Shown: positions 11,806 to 22,994, counted from the stretch's first letter. The stretch: 64,000 bases of DNA from Oncomelania hupensis (GCA_036898135.1 CM072516.1:63593482-63657481); one strand, 5' to 3'. Notes: generated by a model from the sequence alone, not told the origin. Numbers and translations: made by a program.

Positions 11806-13483
11806 CAGTATGAAGCGCCATTTGTAAATTAAATGGTTACTGTCATTATATCTATAGAACATACATTTTACCTGTATAAAAGATATGGTATAATTATAAA
11901 ATGAATTTTATACCTATAAAATACATTCTATAGCAATACAACACTTTTTATAGCTATAAAGCAACATTTTTATAGCTACAGACTACATTTTACGATATAC
12001 AAGAGATCATACACGAATCGTCACGCCGTTTGTAAATATTAAACACAAAAAAAAACTTTTATTTATAAACAAAACATTTTATAAGTAACCAATTCATTTT
12101 ATCTATAAACAAAACATTTTGTAAGTAACCAATTCATTTTACCTATAAACAAGTCATTGTATCTATAAACAAGTCATTTTATAGCAAAAACGATATATAA
12201 AGCTTCCTTTTATCTGTAAACACTTCATTTTATAGCAACAACGAGCACTTTTATCTATAGAATACATTTTATAACACGTAAAATGAATTGTACCTGTAGA
12301 ATGCATTCGCTACAATTATTTTCCAGTCGGCGCCTTACAATAATTTTATACTAACTTTCTCATTGTATAACTGCTTCTCTCCCTTCGATTATTTTTTTTT
12401 TGTAACGTTCTAAGCGACCCAAAGTTGCTATGCGGTGCGCAAAGATGGCTGACGTTGTTGTTTTTTTTTTCGTTTTTTTTTTTTTTTTTTTTAATAAAAT
12501 GAACATTTACGTCTTTGGACTCATTAAGCGTATAGGGGACGATTGGTTAATAGGTACATTCAACCAATTCAACGAAAAAAGGCAACCCCCTCCCCCCCCC
12601 ACCCCTCCTGCACGTATGCGCTGGGCTCTCGCCTTTTCATGTGGAAGTGACGTTGAATAAGCTAAATTTAGATAGCTACGGTGCGTGTAGGGAATTCCCA
12701 CTAGGCCTATATCGACTTCCGGCGATGTCAACAATCTCCAAGTCCAAGGTAACAGTTACGATGGAAGCTGGTTTGCCTTCGTGCTTATCGATAGTTTTTC
12801 AAGACGACCAAAAAATAATTGGAACAGTCGAGACTGACAATGATGTCGCTGATGTTTTATCAGCATTTCACGAGTATGGTCCTCGCCAATTTATATAGTA
12901 CACTAGTATGGTCCTTGCCATTTTTTGTAGTAGACTTTAATGGTCTTTACCATGTTGAGTCGTTAGAAGCTTACAAGTAGTCTACACGAGGATGGAGTTG
13001 CTTCCCTGGGATCAGCAATTCGAAAGTCAGTATAAAATTAATGATATGCGCCGAATGTAAAATAATGCTCCGAATGCATTCTACAGGTAAAATGCATTGT
13101 ATATATTATAACATTTATTTTATAGATATAAAAGCTCTTTGTTGTTATAAAATGAATTGTTTACCTATAAAATGAATTGTTTATGTATAAAATGTAGTGT
13201 TTAGAGATAAAATGAAATATTTAGAGATAAAATATTTTTTCTGAATAAAATATTTACAAACGGCGTGATGATCGCGTATGATTTCTCTTGTATATTGTAA
13301 AATGTAGTCTGTAGTTATAAAAATGTTGTTTTTAGCTATAAAAAGTTTTGTATTGCTATTGCATGTATTTTATAGACATAGAATTCATTTTATAAGTATA
13401 CAATATCTTTTATACAGGTAAAAGGTATGTTATATAGATATAATGACAATAATGATTTAATTTACAAATGGCGCCTCATACTG
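11806..13483. mobile_element. Fold-back element with long inverted arms
   Basis: The left end CAGTATGAAGCGCCATTTGT (11806) is mirrored by the right end ending ...TCATACTG (13483). The arms (about 11806-12340 and 13070-13483) are recognisably complementary along several hundred bases. Matching landmarks are GACTACATTTTACGATATAC near 11980 against its complement near 13295, and the block around TCACGCCGTTTGTAAATA at 12021 against its complement near 13256. The arms are built of AT-rich units of the form CATTTTATA...TATAAA that are themselves self-complementary. The centre (12360-13060) holds T- and C-runs and a small frame at 12641-12898. No transposase is recognised and no clear target-site duplication is seen. 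Confidence 0.7.
12641..12898 (+). CDS. Small open frame in the centre of the fold-back element, function unknown
   Basis: The 85-codon frame is the only non-repetitive frame between the inverted arms. Its middle (SKVTVTMEAGLPSCLSIVFQ) has an alternating hydrophobic pattern like beta strands, faintly like the C-terminal strands of sliding clamps, but the likeness is too weak to name a family. There is no second copy for comparison, so it may be chance. Confidence 0.15.
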   Translation: MEVTLNKLNLDSYGACREFPLGLYRLPAMSTISKSKVTVTMEAGLPSCLSIVFQDDQKIIGTVETDNDVADVLSAFHEYGPRQFI

Positions 13484-13499
13484 ATTAGAATAGACCTAA

Positions 13500-14160
13500 C
13501 GTTTCCCGACGTGTCGTAAGAGACGACTAACAGGGGTGATGTCAGCACGGCATCACTGGGCGAAAGTCTTCTATACAGAAGTCACCGGCCAGGACGGAGG
13601 AATCTCATGTTACTACAGGTTCAACGACCACGTGCTCGAGGCCAAGGCGAGCCACACTATAGTCGTGGATATCGGCTGTGGCCAACAGCCTGGAGAGGAT
13701 TGGGCCCTTGCCAGGTCTTTCTTGCCCAAGACACACTGCATGATGAATAAAACCTTTTACTCCATACCGGATTGGTCGTCGCCCGGATCAACAAGGACCG
13801 CGCCTTCCGTTGGCCACTAGACGGAGGCTATAAGTGTGCTACTGATGGACAACTTAGCAAGATCCGCACCAGAAATAACATCGTCATAGGAACCTGGAAT
13901 GTCAGGACCCTAAATGCGGAGGGAAAATTAGAAGAACTGGCCCACGAGATGGACCACTATCGGTGGAACGTTTTAGGGATCAGCGAACTGCGCTGGAAAG
14001 GCATAGGTGAAACAACGACCGACAAAGGCCAAAAGCTTTATTTCAGCGGTAGAGATGACAGGCACGAACACGGAGTTGGATTCTTGGTCCACAAAAACAT
14101 TCTAGCCATTGTCATGGGTTGCCGCCCAGTCTCTAGTAGACTCATTACCATCCGTCTGGT
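13500..14160 (+). mobile_element. RTE-type LINE, 5' UTR and endonuclease start
   Basis: On the + strand, the frame at 13772-14160 reads NIVIGTWNVRTLNAEGKLEE, then VLGISELRWKGIGE, DRHEHGVGFLVHKN and CRPVSSRLITIRL. This is the N-terminal half of an apurinic-type (APE) endonuclease as found in RTE LINEs and in the bovine CFDP2 protein that captured such a domain. The catalytic C-terminal half is absent: the sequence switches to antisense LINE at 14161. Upstream (13500-13770) is probably the element's 5' UTR. Confidence 0.75.
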
Positions 14161-14572
14161 CCAAAAGTTCAGGAGTGATCCACAGCTTCTCCTTTGCCGG
14201 GGCTTTCCAAGGATCTCAGTGGCGGCATCTGTCACAGCTAAGTTGAAGATGGTGGTCATGGTGTTGACATCTACTTCACCAGCTCCCAAAATGAGCAGTG
14301 ATGCCATTGATGTTGTTGGTCATCATTTTGGTCTTCTCTGCACTTATTTCCATTTCATAGGCTCTGGAGTTGGTGTCAAGCCTCTGTACCACCTGTTCAA
14401 GTCCTTGTTCCTCTCCAGCCAATCCATCAATGTCATCCACAAAACGAATGTTGGAGATTGCTCTACCCCCTATGCTGACTGTGCCTTCGTGATCTGCAAG
14501 GGCATCTGACATGATGCGCTCTAAGAAGATGTTGAAGAGTGTTGGAGAGTGTTAGAGAGAGTAGGCACCCCA
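14161..14572 (-). mobile_element. RTE-type LINE, antisense and internally permuted RT/linker segments
   Basis: On the minus strand, 14572-14307 encodes MSDALADHEGTVSIGGRAIS, FVDDIDGLAGEEQ and MEISAEKTKMMTNN (RT palm region). Continuing down, 14290-14161 encodes LILGAGEVDVNTMTTIFNLA, the linker that normally precedes the RT palm. The order is therefore reversed relative to intact copies such as 17850-19103, and both lie opposite the endonuclease fragment at 13500-14160. This needs at least two rearrangements or template switches. Confidence 0.75.
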
Positions 14573-14699
14573 TCTTTGCGCGTCTGCATTTACAAGTCCT
14601 TGCCACCTCGTGCGCACACCTCCTCAGGGTTTACAGCATCATGACCACAGCTCACAGGCGCTTTTATCTGGACACGCGAGCGCCAATGCCTGTGACATC

Positions 14700-14878
14700 G
14701 AGGGGCCGGGTAGCTCAGTTGGTAGAGCGTTTTACTAGTAACCGAAAGGTACCTGGTTAGAATCCCGGAATGGCCAATGTGTGACCATATTATTATTCCC
14801 GTATACCAACAACTGGTTCGCTGGTGTCAGAATAATGTGACCTATACGTTTCGGTGTCGTGTGACTATAATCTACAGT
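14700..14878 (+). mobile_element. SINE-1: tRNA-Thr-like head plus body
   Basis: The head starts GGGGCCGGGTAGCTCAGTTG (box A), has a CTAGTAA anticodon loop typical of tRNA-Thr(AGT), and a box B-like GGTTAGAATCCC. The body continues to CGTGTGACTATAATCTACAG. A second full copy lies antisense at 58040-58232 and a fragment at 26125-26196. Confidence 0.8.
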
Positions 14879-15029
14879 TACGTTAATGCCTGTGACCACG
14901 CTTGGATCGTGGCCTTCGCTGTGACGCGTCTCCCTTTTGTTATCTGTTATAGATAACCTTCCTCTTCTTCTTCGTAATACTGTGGATACTCCGTATTCGA
15001 GGAAAATGATTCCACAACTTTTTGGCGTG

Positions 15030-15275
15030 CGCAGCCAAGGTGCATGCTGGGTGTGTTCTTGTCACCGGCACTCACCCATCTAGGACATAAGCGTCAGGAT
15101 CTTTAAAGTCCGTTATGATGGAATGTATGCAACACAGACTAGACCTCGGTTTATACTCTCATCCGAAGGAGTGGGAAACGGGAGTAAAGTGACTTTCCCA
15201 AGAACACAATGCAATGCCTCGGCCTGCATGGGCTCGAACCCGGGACCTTCAGATCCGCAACAGGGAGAAGGCATA
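15030..15275 (-). mobile_element. SINE-2 copy (antisense, 3' truncated)
   Basis: It contains the SINE-2 core: GAGCGTCAGGATCTTTAAAG-like sequence, the block reading CCTCGGTTTATACTCTCATC followed by CGAAGGAG, and a box B complement in GGGCTCGAACCCGGGACC. Compare the complete copy at 48548-48985. Confidence 0.8.
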
Positions 15276-15639
15276 GGCGCTCGCGTGTCCAGATACAAGC
15301 GCCTGTGATCATGACCTATTCATCCACCCTGACATCTTAAACATAATAACTTCGTTTCTCTGTCCCTTAATTATAGGCCTACGCTAATGATTCCAGGAAC
15401 GTAATGAAACGAACAATGTATCGCGTAAGGAACAGCGATGGTTAATCTCTTCGACATTGAACTGACTTATCGTCTCACTCTCCGCCACATTGGTATGGAA
15501 ATATGGGCAGGTCATTTCTTTCTCGTTCGTAGAGAGAGAAAGAGAAAAATAATGTTTTCAGTTGTATGCTTATGCTGGTGTTACACGTTGGATTGATAAG
15601 GCCTAGACTAGACTCGCTTGCTTTGCCAGTCTCGTTGTC

Positions 15640-15714
15640 TGGAGGGGGAGAGAGATAGAGAGAGAGAGAAAGAAAGAGCGTGAGAGCAATATCTACTCTG
15701 TCTCCAGATATAGC

Positions 15715-15752
<38 letters not shown>

Positions 15753-15817
15753 GGGAGAGGTAAGGGTAGACCGCGGGAAGTTGAAGGAAGTACATTAGGT
15801 TACATACGCTGCGTCCT

Positions 15818-15867
<50 letters not shown>
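15640..15867. repeat. (GA)n microsatellite cluster
   Basis: Interrupted GA tracts at about 15645-15685, 15715-15765 and 15820-15866. Confidence 0.9.
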
Positions 15868-15909
15868 TCCACTTGTAGGGCAGAGAACCGGCTGGTTAAC
15901 GTTTTCTTC

Positions 15910-15993
15910 TCCACATCTTCAGTCTATGAGTCCACATCTTCAGTCTAGGTCTCCACATCTTCAGTCAAGGTCTCCACATTTTCCGTCTAGGTC
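15910..15993. repeat. Tandem repeat, 4 x 21 bp
   Basis: Four contiguous 21-base units beginning TCCACAT, with a core TCCACATCTTCAGTCTAGGT and a few substitutions in the last unit. Confidence 0.9.
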
Positions 15994-16313
15994 TAGGCCT
16001 ACATTTGTTTCGTGTAGACTACCAAGCCGGTCACAAAGTCAGACAGTGCACTTTTGTGTTTAGGAAAAGTTCAGCCACGTGAATAAGCCTACGCACAGAA
16101 TATTAGTTTACAGGTGAGTGCATCTTATCTCTTTTTGTGAAGAGGACGAAGAAGAAGAAGAAGAAGACATCACATTGAACAACCATCGTCTACAACTTTT
16201 CTTTGCCAGAGCATCGTTCAGAAAGTGCATTTATTATAGGAAATGTTGGGATGAGGAGTGGGAAGGGATGGGGGAGGGAGGGGAGTGGCTTCAAAATTGG
16301 GTACTTCATACTT

Positions 16314-16347
16314 CAAGAAGAAGAAGAAGAAGAAGAAGAAGAAGAAG
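16314..16347. repeat. (AAG)n microsatellite
   Basis: Eleven AAG units; a shorter tract lies at 16146-16168. Confidence 0.9.
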
Positions 16348-16768
16348 CAGGATTCAACACTTTCATAGGCGTTGGCGCAACCGCTACGACCGTCCGCATT
16401 ATAAATTTGTTGCAACGTTGGCAATTGTGCAATCTCGGATGTACATACAATAGACTCACAGCTAGCTTTCTGTGCGTGCATGCGCAGGTTGTTTTTTTGT
16501 GTGTGCCTACATTCTGCATTCTGCTTGTTTTGTCCTCTAACACAATGCGTAGCTGAGCCTAGCTGAAGCTGATGTTGCTCTCTCCACAGTAGATAGGCCA
16601 GCCGCGTCGGAAAATGTTTGGCGGTGGGGAGGAGGGGAAGATTCAGGGGGAGGGGGAGCGCGAGGGGGAGTGAGTAGTGGGAGGGAAAATCATTAATATA
16701 ATATTTTATTTTTGTAAAGGTTATTTTTGCACAAATTCTGCTGACAGTATCGTAGTATGTTGTAGAAT

Positions 16769-16799
16769 GTGTGTGTGCGTATGTGTGTGTGTTGTACGT

Positions 16800-16860
<61 letters not shown>
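16769..16860. repeat. (GT)n microsatellite
   Basis: Long GT array with a few A/C interruptions at its start. Confidence 0.95.
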
Positions 16861-16862
<2 letters not shown>

Positions 16863-17083
16863 CAATGCCCTCGAAATCAGATCCGTGTCACGAACATGTT
16901 TGAGCTTAAAAAAAGAATGCATGTTTATTTGAAGAAAAATCATTGTTACATCCCAAATTAGACCGCGGTAAACTCTCGTATCATTGATGGAGAAAAACAG
17001 TCTCGGCTACATCACAATGACGTAATCATTTAAAAAAAAAAGTTTTATGTGGCAATTTTTCTAAAAACTTAACAGAAACCCGA

Positions 17084-19103
17084 TTGCGCTGATGCTCTGG
17101 TGACTTGGCCATACCATCGGAGTTTCCGTTTCTTTACCACTGCGAGCATGTTAAGGTGTTGTACAATGGCTTGTGTGGTACTTCGTCGTGGGTGATGTGC
17201 TAGGTGTTACACTCAGTTCGATGATGGTGTTTTTCTTTATCAGTATCCGATTCAGCCCCAATGCTGAATTCCTGATAAGGTGTAACTCAGATTCGTTTAT
17301 TCACGCAGCCTGCTCAAGCAGCATACAAGTCACAAAGTCGACGTATGAAATTTTCCACTTTTATTCAGCATACATCAACAACTGCATACAATCGCTCAAT
17401 CGCCTTTCCACTCTCAAGTTTACTTTCCAACTTACTATCAACAACAATAACTATCCACAACAACACACGGAGCATCGAATATATAATTTTTTCTCTCAAC
17501 TCGAGATGACCTCAGTTTGTTCTAGAAAATGACGCATTACAACCAATCAGAATTAAAGATCGTCATCGCTGACTTACGTCATACATTGTTCTAAACATAC
17601 CCGGAACCTTCTCTTGCTTCGACATGTATCGGGAAATTTCTATCGAGAGTAAACACGCAGATCCAGAAACTTCCCCAGTAATATCGACTAACGCAAATTA
17701 TCAACGTTATACAAAGCCTCTCCTAACAACAATGCAAACTCAAATCAAAGGTAAATAAACTCCATTATTGAATACTTTGCAAAACGAAACGATTAGATCT
17801 ATCGTGCGCGCTTCCGACGTACTACCATTCGCGTTTCAACGTAACACTAGGTATAGGAAGTGCCCAGAAGTCTTCTGTAGCATCTCATCTCCATGCCTTG
17901 TATTCTTCGTTGTTGGTCTGCTGTGAGAGTCCATGTTTTACAAGAGTACCGAAAGATGGAGATGACCAGGGAGAGAAGCAACCTTACCTTGGAGTGTAGA
18001 CTGATGGTCCTGCTTTTCCAAATGGGCTTCAACCTTGTCAGGGCAGCAGTTGGTTGTACGATCCTGGAGAGGACTTCCTGTCGGGACCCACTTTCAGATA
18101 CATTGCTCTTTAATATTTGAAGCTGTGCACCGTGTTGAGGGATTGGCCTTGGACTTTGATGTCCATGTTGATGCCATTGGTGTTGTTGGTCACCATTTTG
18201 GTCTTCTCTGCACTTATTTACATTCCAAAGGTTCTAGAGGTCGTGTCAAGCCTCTGTACCGGCTGTTCAAGGTTTTGTTCCTCTCCAGCCAATTCATCCG
18301 CAAAATTGGAGATTGATCTGTCCCCTATACTGAGTGTACCTGCATGATCTGCAAGGGCATCTGACAAGATGCGCTCCAAAAAGATGTTGAAGAGTTTTGG
18401 GGAGAGTATGCATCTTTGAATGACGCCGATTGTGGTTCTGAACCAGTTCTCGATGGCGCTGTTGTGGAGGACTGCATTGGTAGCCGTGTCATACAGGCTT
18501 TTGATGACTTCAATACTGTTAGGGCTGATGCTGTACACTCTCATGGTTGCCCACAGAGCTGCATGCCAGACTTGATCAAATGCTTTCTTGAAGTCTACAA
18601 ACACATGATATAGATGTTGTTAGTGCTGTAAGTATTTCTCGCAGATTATTCTGAGGTTGAAAATCTGTTCAGTGGTACTTCGCCCTGTCCTAAATCCTGC
18701 TTGTTTTCAGCTATAATTTGTTCAGCTTGGGGTTTCAACCTGTTGAGTATTATTTTCAGGAGGACTTTGCTGGTGTAGCTGATGAGGCTGATGATGCGGT
18801 AGTTTACCCTTTTTGGGAAGAGTGATGGCAAGCGACTGGGTGCATGGTGTAAGCCACTCCTTTTCTGTGCGCATGCCTTTCCGGATGCCACTGTTGATTT
18901 TTCGGTAGGCATCAACTCCCTGTGAGATGTTCTTTTTCCTTTTCAACTCTCCGTTGATCACACAGGTCCAAAATTTCAGGTGTGATCCATGGTTTCCTCT
19001 TTGGGTGGTGCTTGCCAAGAATATCAGTGGCAGCACCTGTCACTGCTGAGTTGAAGATGGTGGTCATGTTGTTGACATCTACTTCACTAGCTCCCAAAAT
19101 GAG
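17084..19103 (-). mobile_element. RTE-type LINE, antisense, split by a solo LTR
   Basis: This is the longest collinear copy. From 19103 downward the minus strand reads LILGASEVDVNNMTTIFNSA, HPKRKPWITPEILDLCDQRR, RT blocks, VDFKKAFDQVWHAALW, NIFLERILSDALADHAG and RRIQGMEMRCYRRLLGTSYT. At 17847 it is interrupted by a solo LTR and resumes at 17204-17084 with the next portion of the C-terminal region. The 3' tail is missing, and frameshifts and stops make it inactive. Confidence 0.85.
17205..17846 (+). mobile_element. Solo LTR, family LTR1 (copy a)
   Basis: The unit begins TGTTACAC and ends AACGTAACA, the TG...CA ends of an LTR. It is flanked by exact CTAGG repeats at 17200-17204 and 17847-17851. 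Removing the insert and one CTAGG restores the LINE sequence. Internal blocks (GATTCAGCCCCAATGCTGAA, TTTATTCAGCATACATCAAC) recur at 37879-38433 and inverted at 60038-61561. No gag/pol is present. Confidence 0.85.
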
Positions 19104-19700
19104 CACGACCTCACCGGACAGGTTAAATTAAAACCAGGGGATGAAATTTCACAGCACATTTCGATGAATTGTAACCCACCCATCCCCCCTCCCTCCTTCC
19201 ATCTCCTCACAATAATAAAAGGTTTTCATCTTTCTTTTCTTTTCTTTTCAAAAAACTAAATCAAACACATGTTCTCTCAATACTATATGAGTTTCAGCCA
19301 CTATTTGCTTCAATTCACGCGTGCGAAATAGAAATTAAGCTTTGTGTTGACGCCTTTTCCGATCCCGGAAGTAACTGATTTAGCTCGCCTCGCTGCGTAA
19401 CATAACTACTAACATACATTTCTACAGAATGCACAAAAGGCAGGAAGTTATTAATTGCGGAAGTAAATTTCACCCAGAAAAGATTGTGTGTTAAATGAAC
19501 GAAATTAGTCTCCAGCTGTCGGCCACGATATCAGTGCTATGAAAGAGATTTGAAGTTCAATGTCTACACTCACCATTGGCAATATGGCAGACGGGGACCA
19601 CCATTCCATGGAGGAGGAGGGTTTATAGGGACTTGAATCAACATTGAACCATCAGAGAATGACCTTGATAATATGGACAATGTAAAAAAGCCTCTTTTTT
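19104..19700. other. No recognisable gene
   Basis: Ordinary AT-rich sequence with no repeat, frame or site that I can support. Confidence 0.5.
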
Positions 19701-19705
19701 TATAT

Positions 19706-19772
19706 CTTGCCCACTTTCGGGTTCGAACCTGTGTGCTAGGCGAACGCTCTATCACTGAGCTACGACGTTGGA
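19706..19772 (-). tRNA. tRNA-Ala(AGC)-like pseudogene
   Basis: On the minus strand: CGTAGCTCAGTGATAGAGCG (box A), a CCTAGCACAC segment with AGC where the anticodon should be, and GGTTCGAACCC (box B). The distance from the anticodon arm to the T arm is too short for a normal cloverleaf, so it is a tRNA-derived fragment or a degenerate gene. Confidence 0.5.
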
Positions 19773-19893
19773 ACTAAATGGTTTTATGTTTAGCTTTTTA
19801 AGACTTGAACCCGAGAGGAAATGTTCGGACTCTCGAACGTTGACCTGCTTCTCCAGCACTATAAATCCGGTGGTGCAATAGAGTGTGTATTCG

Positions 19894-19898
<5 letters not shown>

Positions 19899-19978
<80 letters not shown>
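19899..19978. repeat. (GA)n microsatellite
   Basis: Eighty bases of pure GA repeat. Confidence 0.95.
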
Positions 19979-19980
<2 letters not shown>

Positions 19981-20249
19981 AAAAGCCTTTGCACCTTTTG
20001 TTTTATATCTGTGTCGTGAAAGAGCAACTGTGCTGAATGCTCATGTGCATTAGAAGAAGAAACAATATAAAGAGAAAAATCGGTCGTGAGATTTACCGAA
20101 ATATTATTTCTTTTGTAAAAAGAAAAATAAAGGTTAGTGCCTTATATTAATTATATATGTGCAAATAATATAAATTTATATGCTAAGCATGGTTGCTTAG
20201 TGTCGATATGGTGTGTACAGATTTTAAGTTAAGAATGAACACATTCCCT

Positions 20250-20328
20250 GTGTGTGTGTGGATGTGTGTAGGGGTGTGTGTAGGTGGGTGTGTGTGTGTG
20301 TGTGTGTGCGTGTGTGTGTGTGTGTGTG
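20250..20328. repeat. (GT)n microsatellite
   Basis: Imperfect GT array with GGGTGTGTGTAGG interruptions. Confidence 0.9.
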
Positions 20329-21294
20329 AATGAGTTGATGTACATGTACATACAGGACTATGAGTTCTTATCTTAGCGAGAGGACGAGAATGAATCTCGT
20401 TTATAGGCAAGAATTGAATTCGTTACATAAAATGTGATATAGTCATAATTTAAATAAAACGATTGTTTTTAGTATGGGCTCATTATTGTTATTATTACTT
20501 TTTTGCATGTAATATTATATTTTATGGAAATTATTTTCCAGGAATTATCTCTTTACACTTCATGTACACTTCATATACATGTCACATTAAACTCAAAGAT
20601 ATGCACAAAAGTAATAAAGATATTGTTTATGTACATATATAATAAGCTCATTAGTATGCGAATCACTGTCAGAAACATAGCTAATTGCTAAATTAGCATA
20701 CGTCGTCAGCAAACTAACAAATTCTTCTTCGTCGCGGTAAGATGTAATAATTAGCAGCGACATGTTATGGGGCCTATGTTAACTCGCTGTACCCCAAGCA
20801 CTTATATATATTCATACTGAGAAAATTATACATTTTTACTGACCACAGGCGAACTTATTTGTTCTTTGACTGTAGTGCTCCAATTGCATGAGCTCTTGTC
20901 TACTTCTTAACCGGCATCAAGCTGACTTTGTTAGCTTTTGCTAATTCCTCTATATTTGTGAAATTAATTGCGATGTTTTTCAGCTAATTCTGACATGTAT
21001 CAATTTTGACTGGACATTATCAGAAAATTTTTCTATGGAAATTGGGAAGTGGCTAACTGGAATGATCTCCCGGTTAACAGAAATAACCCCCACCCCCATC
21101 CCCCACCCTACCCCCACCACTCGTCATACCCACCCCCAGCCCCCCGCCCCCCAAAAAGGAAAGAAAAAGTCAGTTCATTTAAGAACTTTCTGGACCGAAA
21201 ACCAAAATGTATAGTTACGCTTAAAGAACAATGACGATTACATGTCATTTATCTAAATTGTGCTAGCATGACCCTCACTAAGTCACTTGATGGT
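20329..21294. other. No recognisable gene
   Basis: AT-rich; a C-rich tract at 21086-21155 creates a spurious proline-rich frame. Confidence 0.5.
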
Positions 21295-21309
21295 ATGATG
21301 AAAGAGGCA

Positions 21310-22126
21310 CAGCCAGCTTAGGCGGTAGAGCAATCTCCAACCTCCGTTTTGCGGATGACATTGATTGGCTGGAGAGGAACAAGAACTTGAACAGGTGGTA
21401 CAGAGGCTTGACACCACCTCCAGAGCCTATGGAATGGAAATAAGTGCAAAGAAGACCAAAGTGATGACCAACAACACCAATGGCATCAGCATGGACATCA
21501 AAGTCGACAGACAATCCCTCAACACAGTGCATAACTTCAAATATTTAGGAGCCATTGTATCAGACAACGGGTCCCAACAGGAAGTCCTCTCCAAGTTCGC
21601 ACAAAGAACTGATGCCCTGACAAAGTTGAAGTCCATTTGGAAAGACAGGACTATCAGTCTACATTCCAAGGTAAGGCTGCTGCGCTGCTGCGCTCCCTTG
21701 TCATCTCCATCTTCCTATACGCTTGCGAAACATGGACCCTCACAGACGATCTACAACGAAAAATACAAAGCATGGAGATGAGGTGCTATAGAAGACCTCT
21801 GGGCATTTCCTGTACCCAGCACATCACCAACAACGAAGTCCGACAGACCATCACACAAGCCATTGGACAACACGATGACATGCTCACAGTGGTGAAGAAA
21901 CGGAAACTCCGATGGTATGGACATGTCACCAGGGTATCAGGCCTTGCAAAGGCAAAGTGCAAGGAGGCAGCAGAAGAGCGAGATAAAAAAAGAGGTGGGT
22001 GGACAACATTCGTGAATGGACTGGCTTGACACTGAGCGAAGCCATGAGGGTTGCTGAGGACAGAGAAAGATAAAGTACTGGTTAAACTATCATCTGTAGT
22101 GCCTTCGAGTTACGGGATAGGATAGG
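21310..22126 (+). mobile_element. RTE-type LINE, 5'-truncated, with 15-bp target-site duplication
   Basis: The insertion begins in the RT palm (RFADDID, then GEEQELEQVVQRLDTTSRAY and MEISAKKTK) and runs through FKYLGAIVSDNGSQQEVLS, LVISIFLYACETWTL and RKLRWYGHVTR to a GGATA-type tail. It is flanked by perfect direct repeats ATGATGAAAGAGGCA at 21295-21309 and 22127-22141, the signature of target-primed reverse transcription. The intact duplication suggests a recent insertion, although several frameshifts are present (for instance at the DID/LAG junction and near 21690). Confidence 0.92.
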
Positions 22127-22141
22127 ATGATGAAAGAGGCA

Positions 22142-22956
22142 TGGAATAGGCAGCAATAAATGATTACAAAAGATCTAACTACTAAAGTAAACTACAAGAT
22201 GTTTTGCAGTGTCTTCAACATCAGAAAGGCGCATGCAATTTACGCAATGTTAAAACTAGTAAATGGATTAGCAATAGTGCTGGGACAGTACCGCAAAACT
22301 GTATCAATATAGATTGAAAAAATGTCTCCCGCTTTTTTTTGTTGGTTTCAAAGCTCTACATGCTTCCTGTCTGGCATATGTTCTCAACAAAGGGCATTAC
22401 TACATTCTTTATTACGCTTTCCGAACTTTGGTTCTGAACTCAGGCTGTTTAGGGCTTGTCATTTTATTCAGGTCCACACCTAGATTACAATATAAACGTG
22501 TTTTTTTTTATGTGAAACTGGTGGAGAACAATTGGAGGATTGTTGCTGTTCCCCAATGGTTCCAGTGCCTGATGTGTCTTTTTCCATTTAGCAAGGAAAA
22601 CGTAATTGCCGCTGCCACCTACATTTTATGAGGAGTTTGGAGGTTCATTATTTTAAATGTATTTTTATTATAAAAAAAAAATAGGAGTGGGTACTGGTAG
22701 TAATCAGCCGCTCAGCGGTTTACCTGTATTTTTGTTTACTGTCCCAACACTAATTATTGCAATAATTAATTCAACAGCCAACTGTAAGCACAGGACTTGC
22801 GTTACATGCATGTCTAACTTTTTTTTTTTTTTTTTTTTTTGGGGGGGGGGGGGGATTAAAACATTTTGAGTGTTTATTTTTGTAAACAGCACTATCTTAA
22901 CTGTTGCATTTGCATTTAGTTTGTTTACGTACATACAACAGTTGCATTTTAAACAA

Positions 22957-22994
<38 letters not shown>

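Larger units (their letters stand above)
14647..15308. mobile_element. Composite repeat with inverted ends and 8-bp flanking direct repeat
   Basis: About 38 bases at 14653-14691 (TCACAGGCGCTTTTATCTGG, then ACACGCGAGCGCC) recur inverted at 15272-15308. The direct repeat TCATGACC flanks the unit at 14639-14646 and 15309-15316. Inside lie a + strand SINE-1 copy (14700-14878) and an antisense SINE-2 fragment. The left end has five extra bases (ACAGC) before the inverted repeat. Confidence 0.55.

Noticed and set aside
12641..12898. Sliding-clamp (PCNA-like) identity for the central frame of the fold-back element
   Set aside because: Only a loose hydrophobic pattern is shared and no diagnostic motif is present.
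22818..22854. T-run/G-run as a regulatory or quadruplex element
   Set aside because: A single homopolymer G-run next to a T-run is common here (8206, 33930) and gives no evidence of function.
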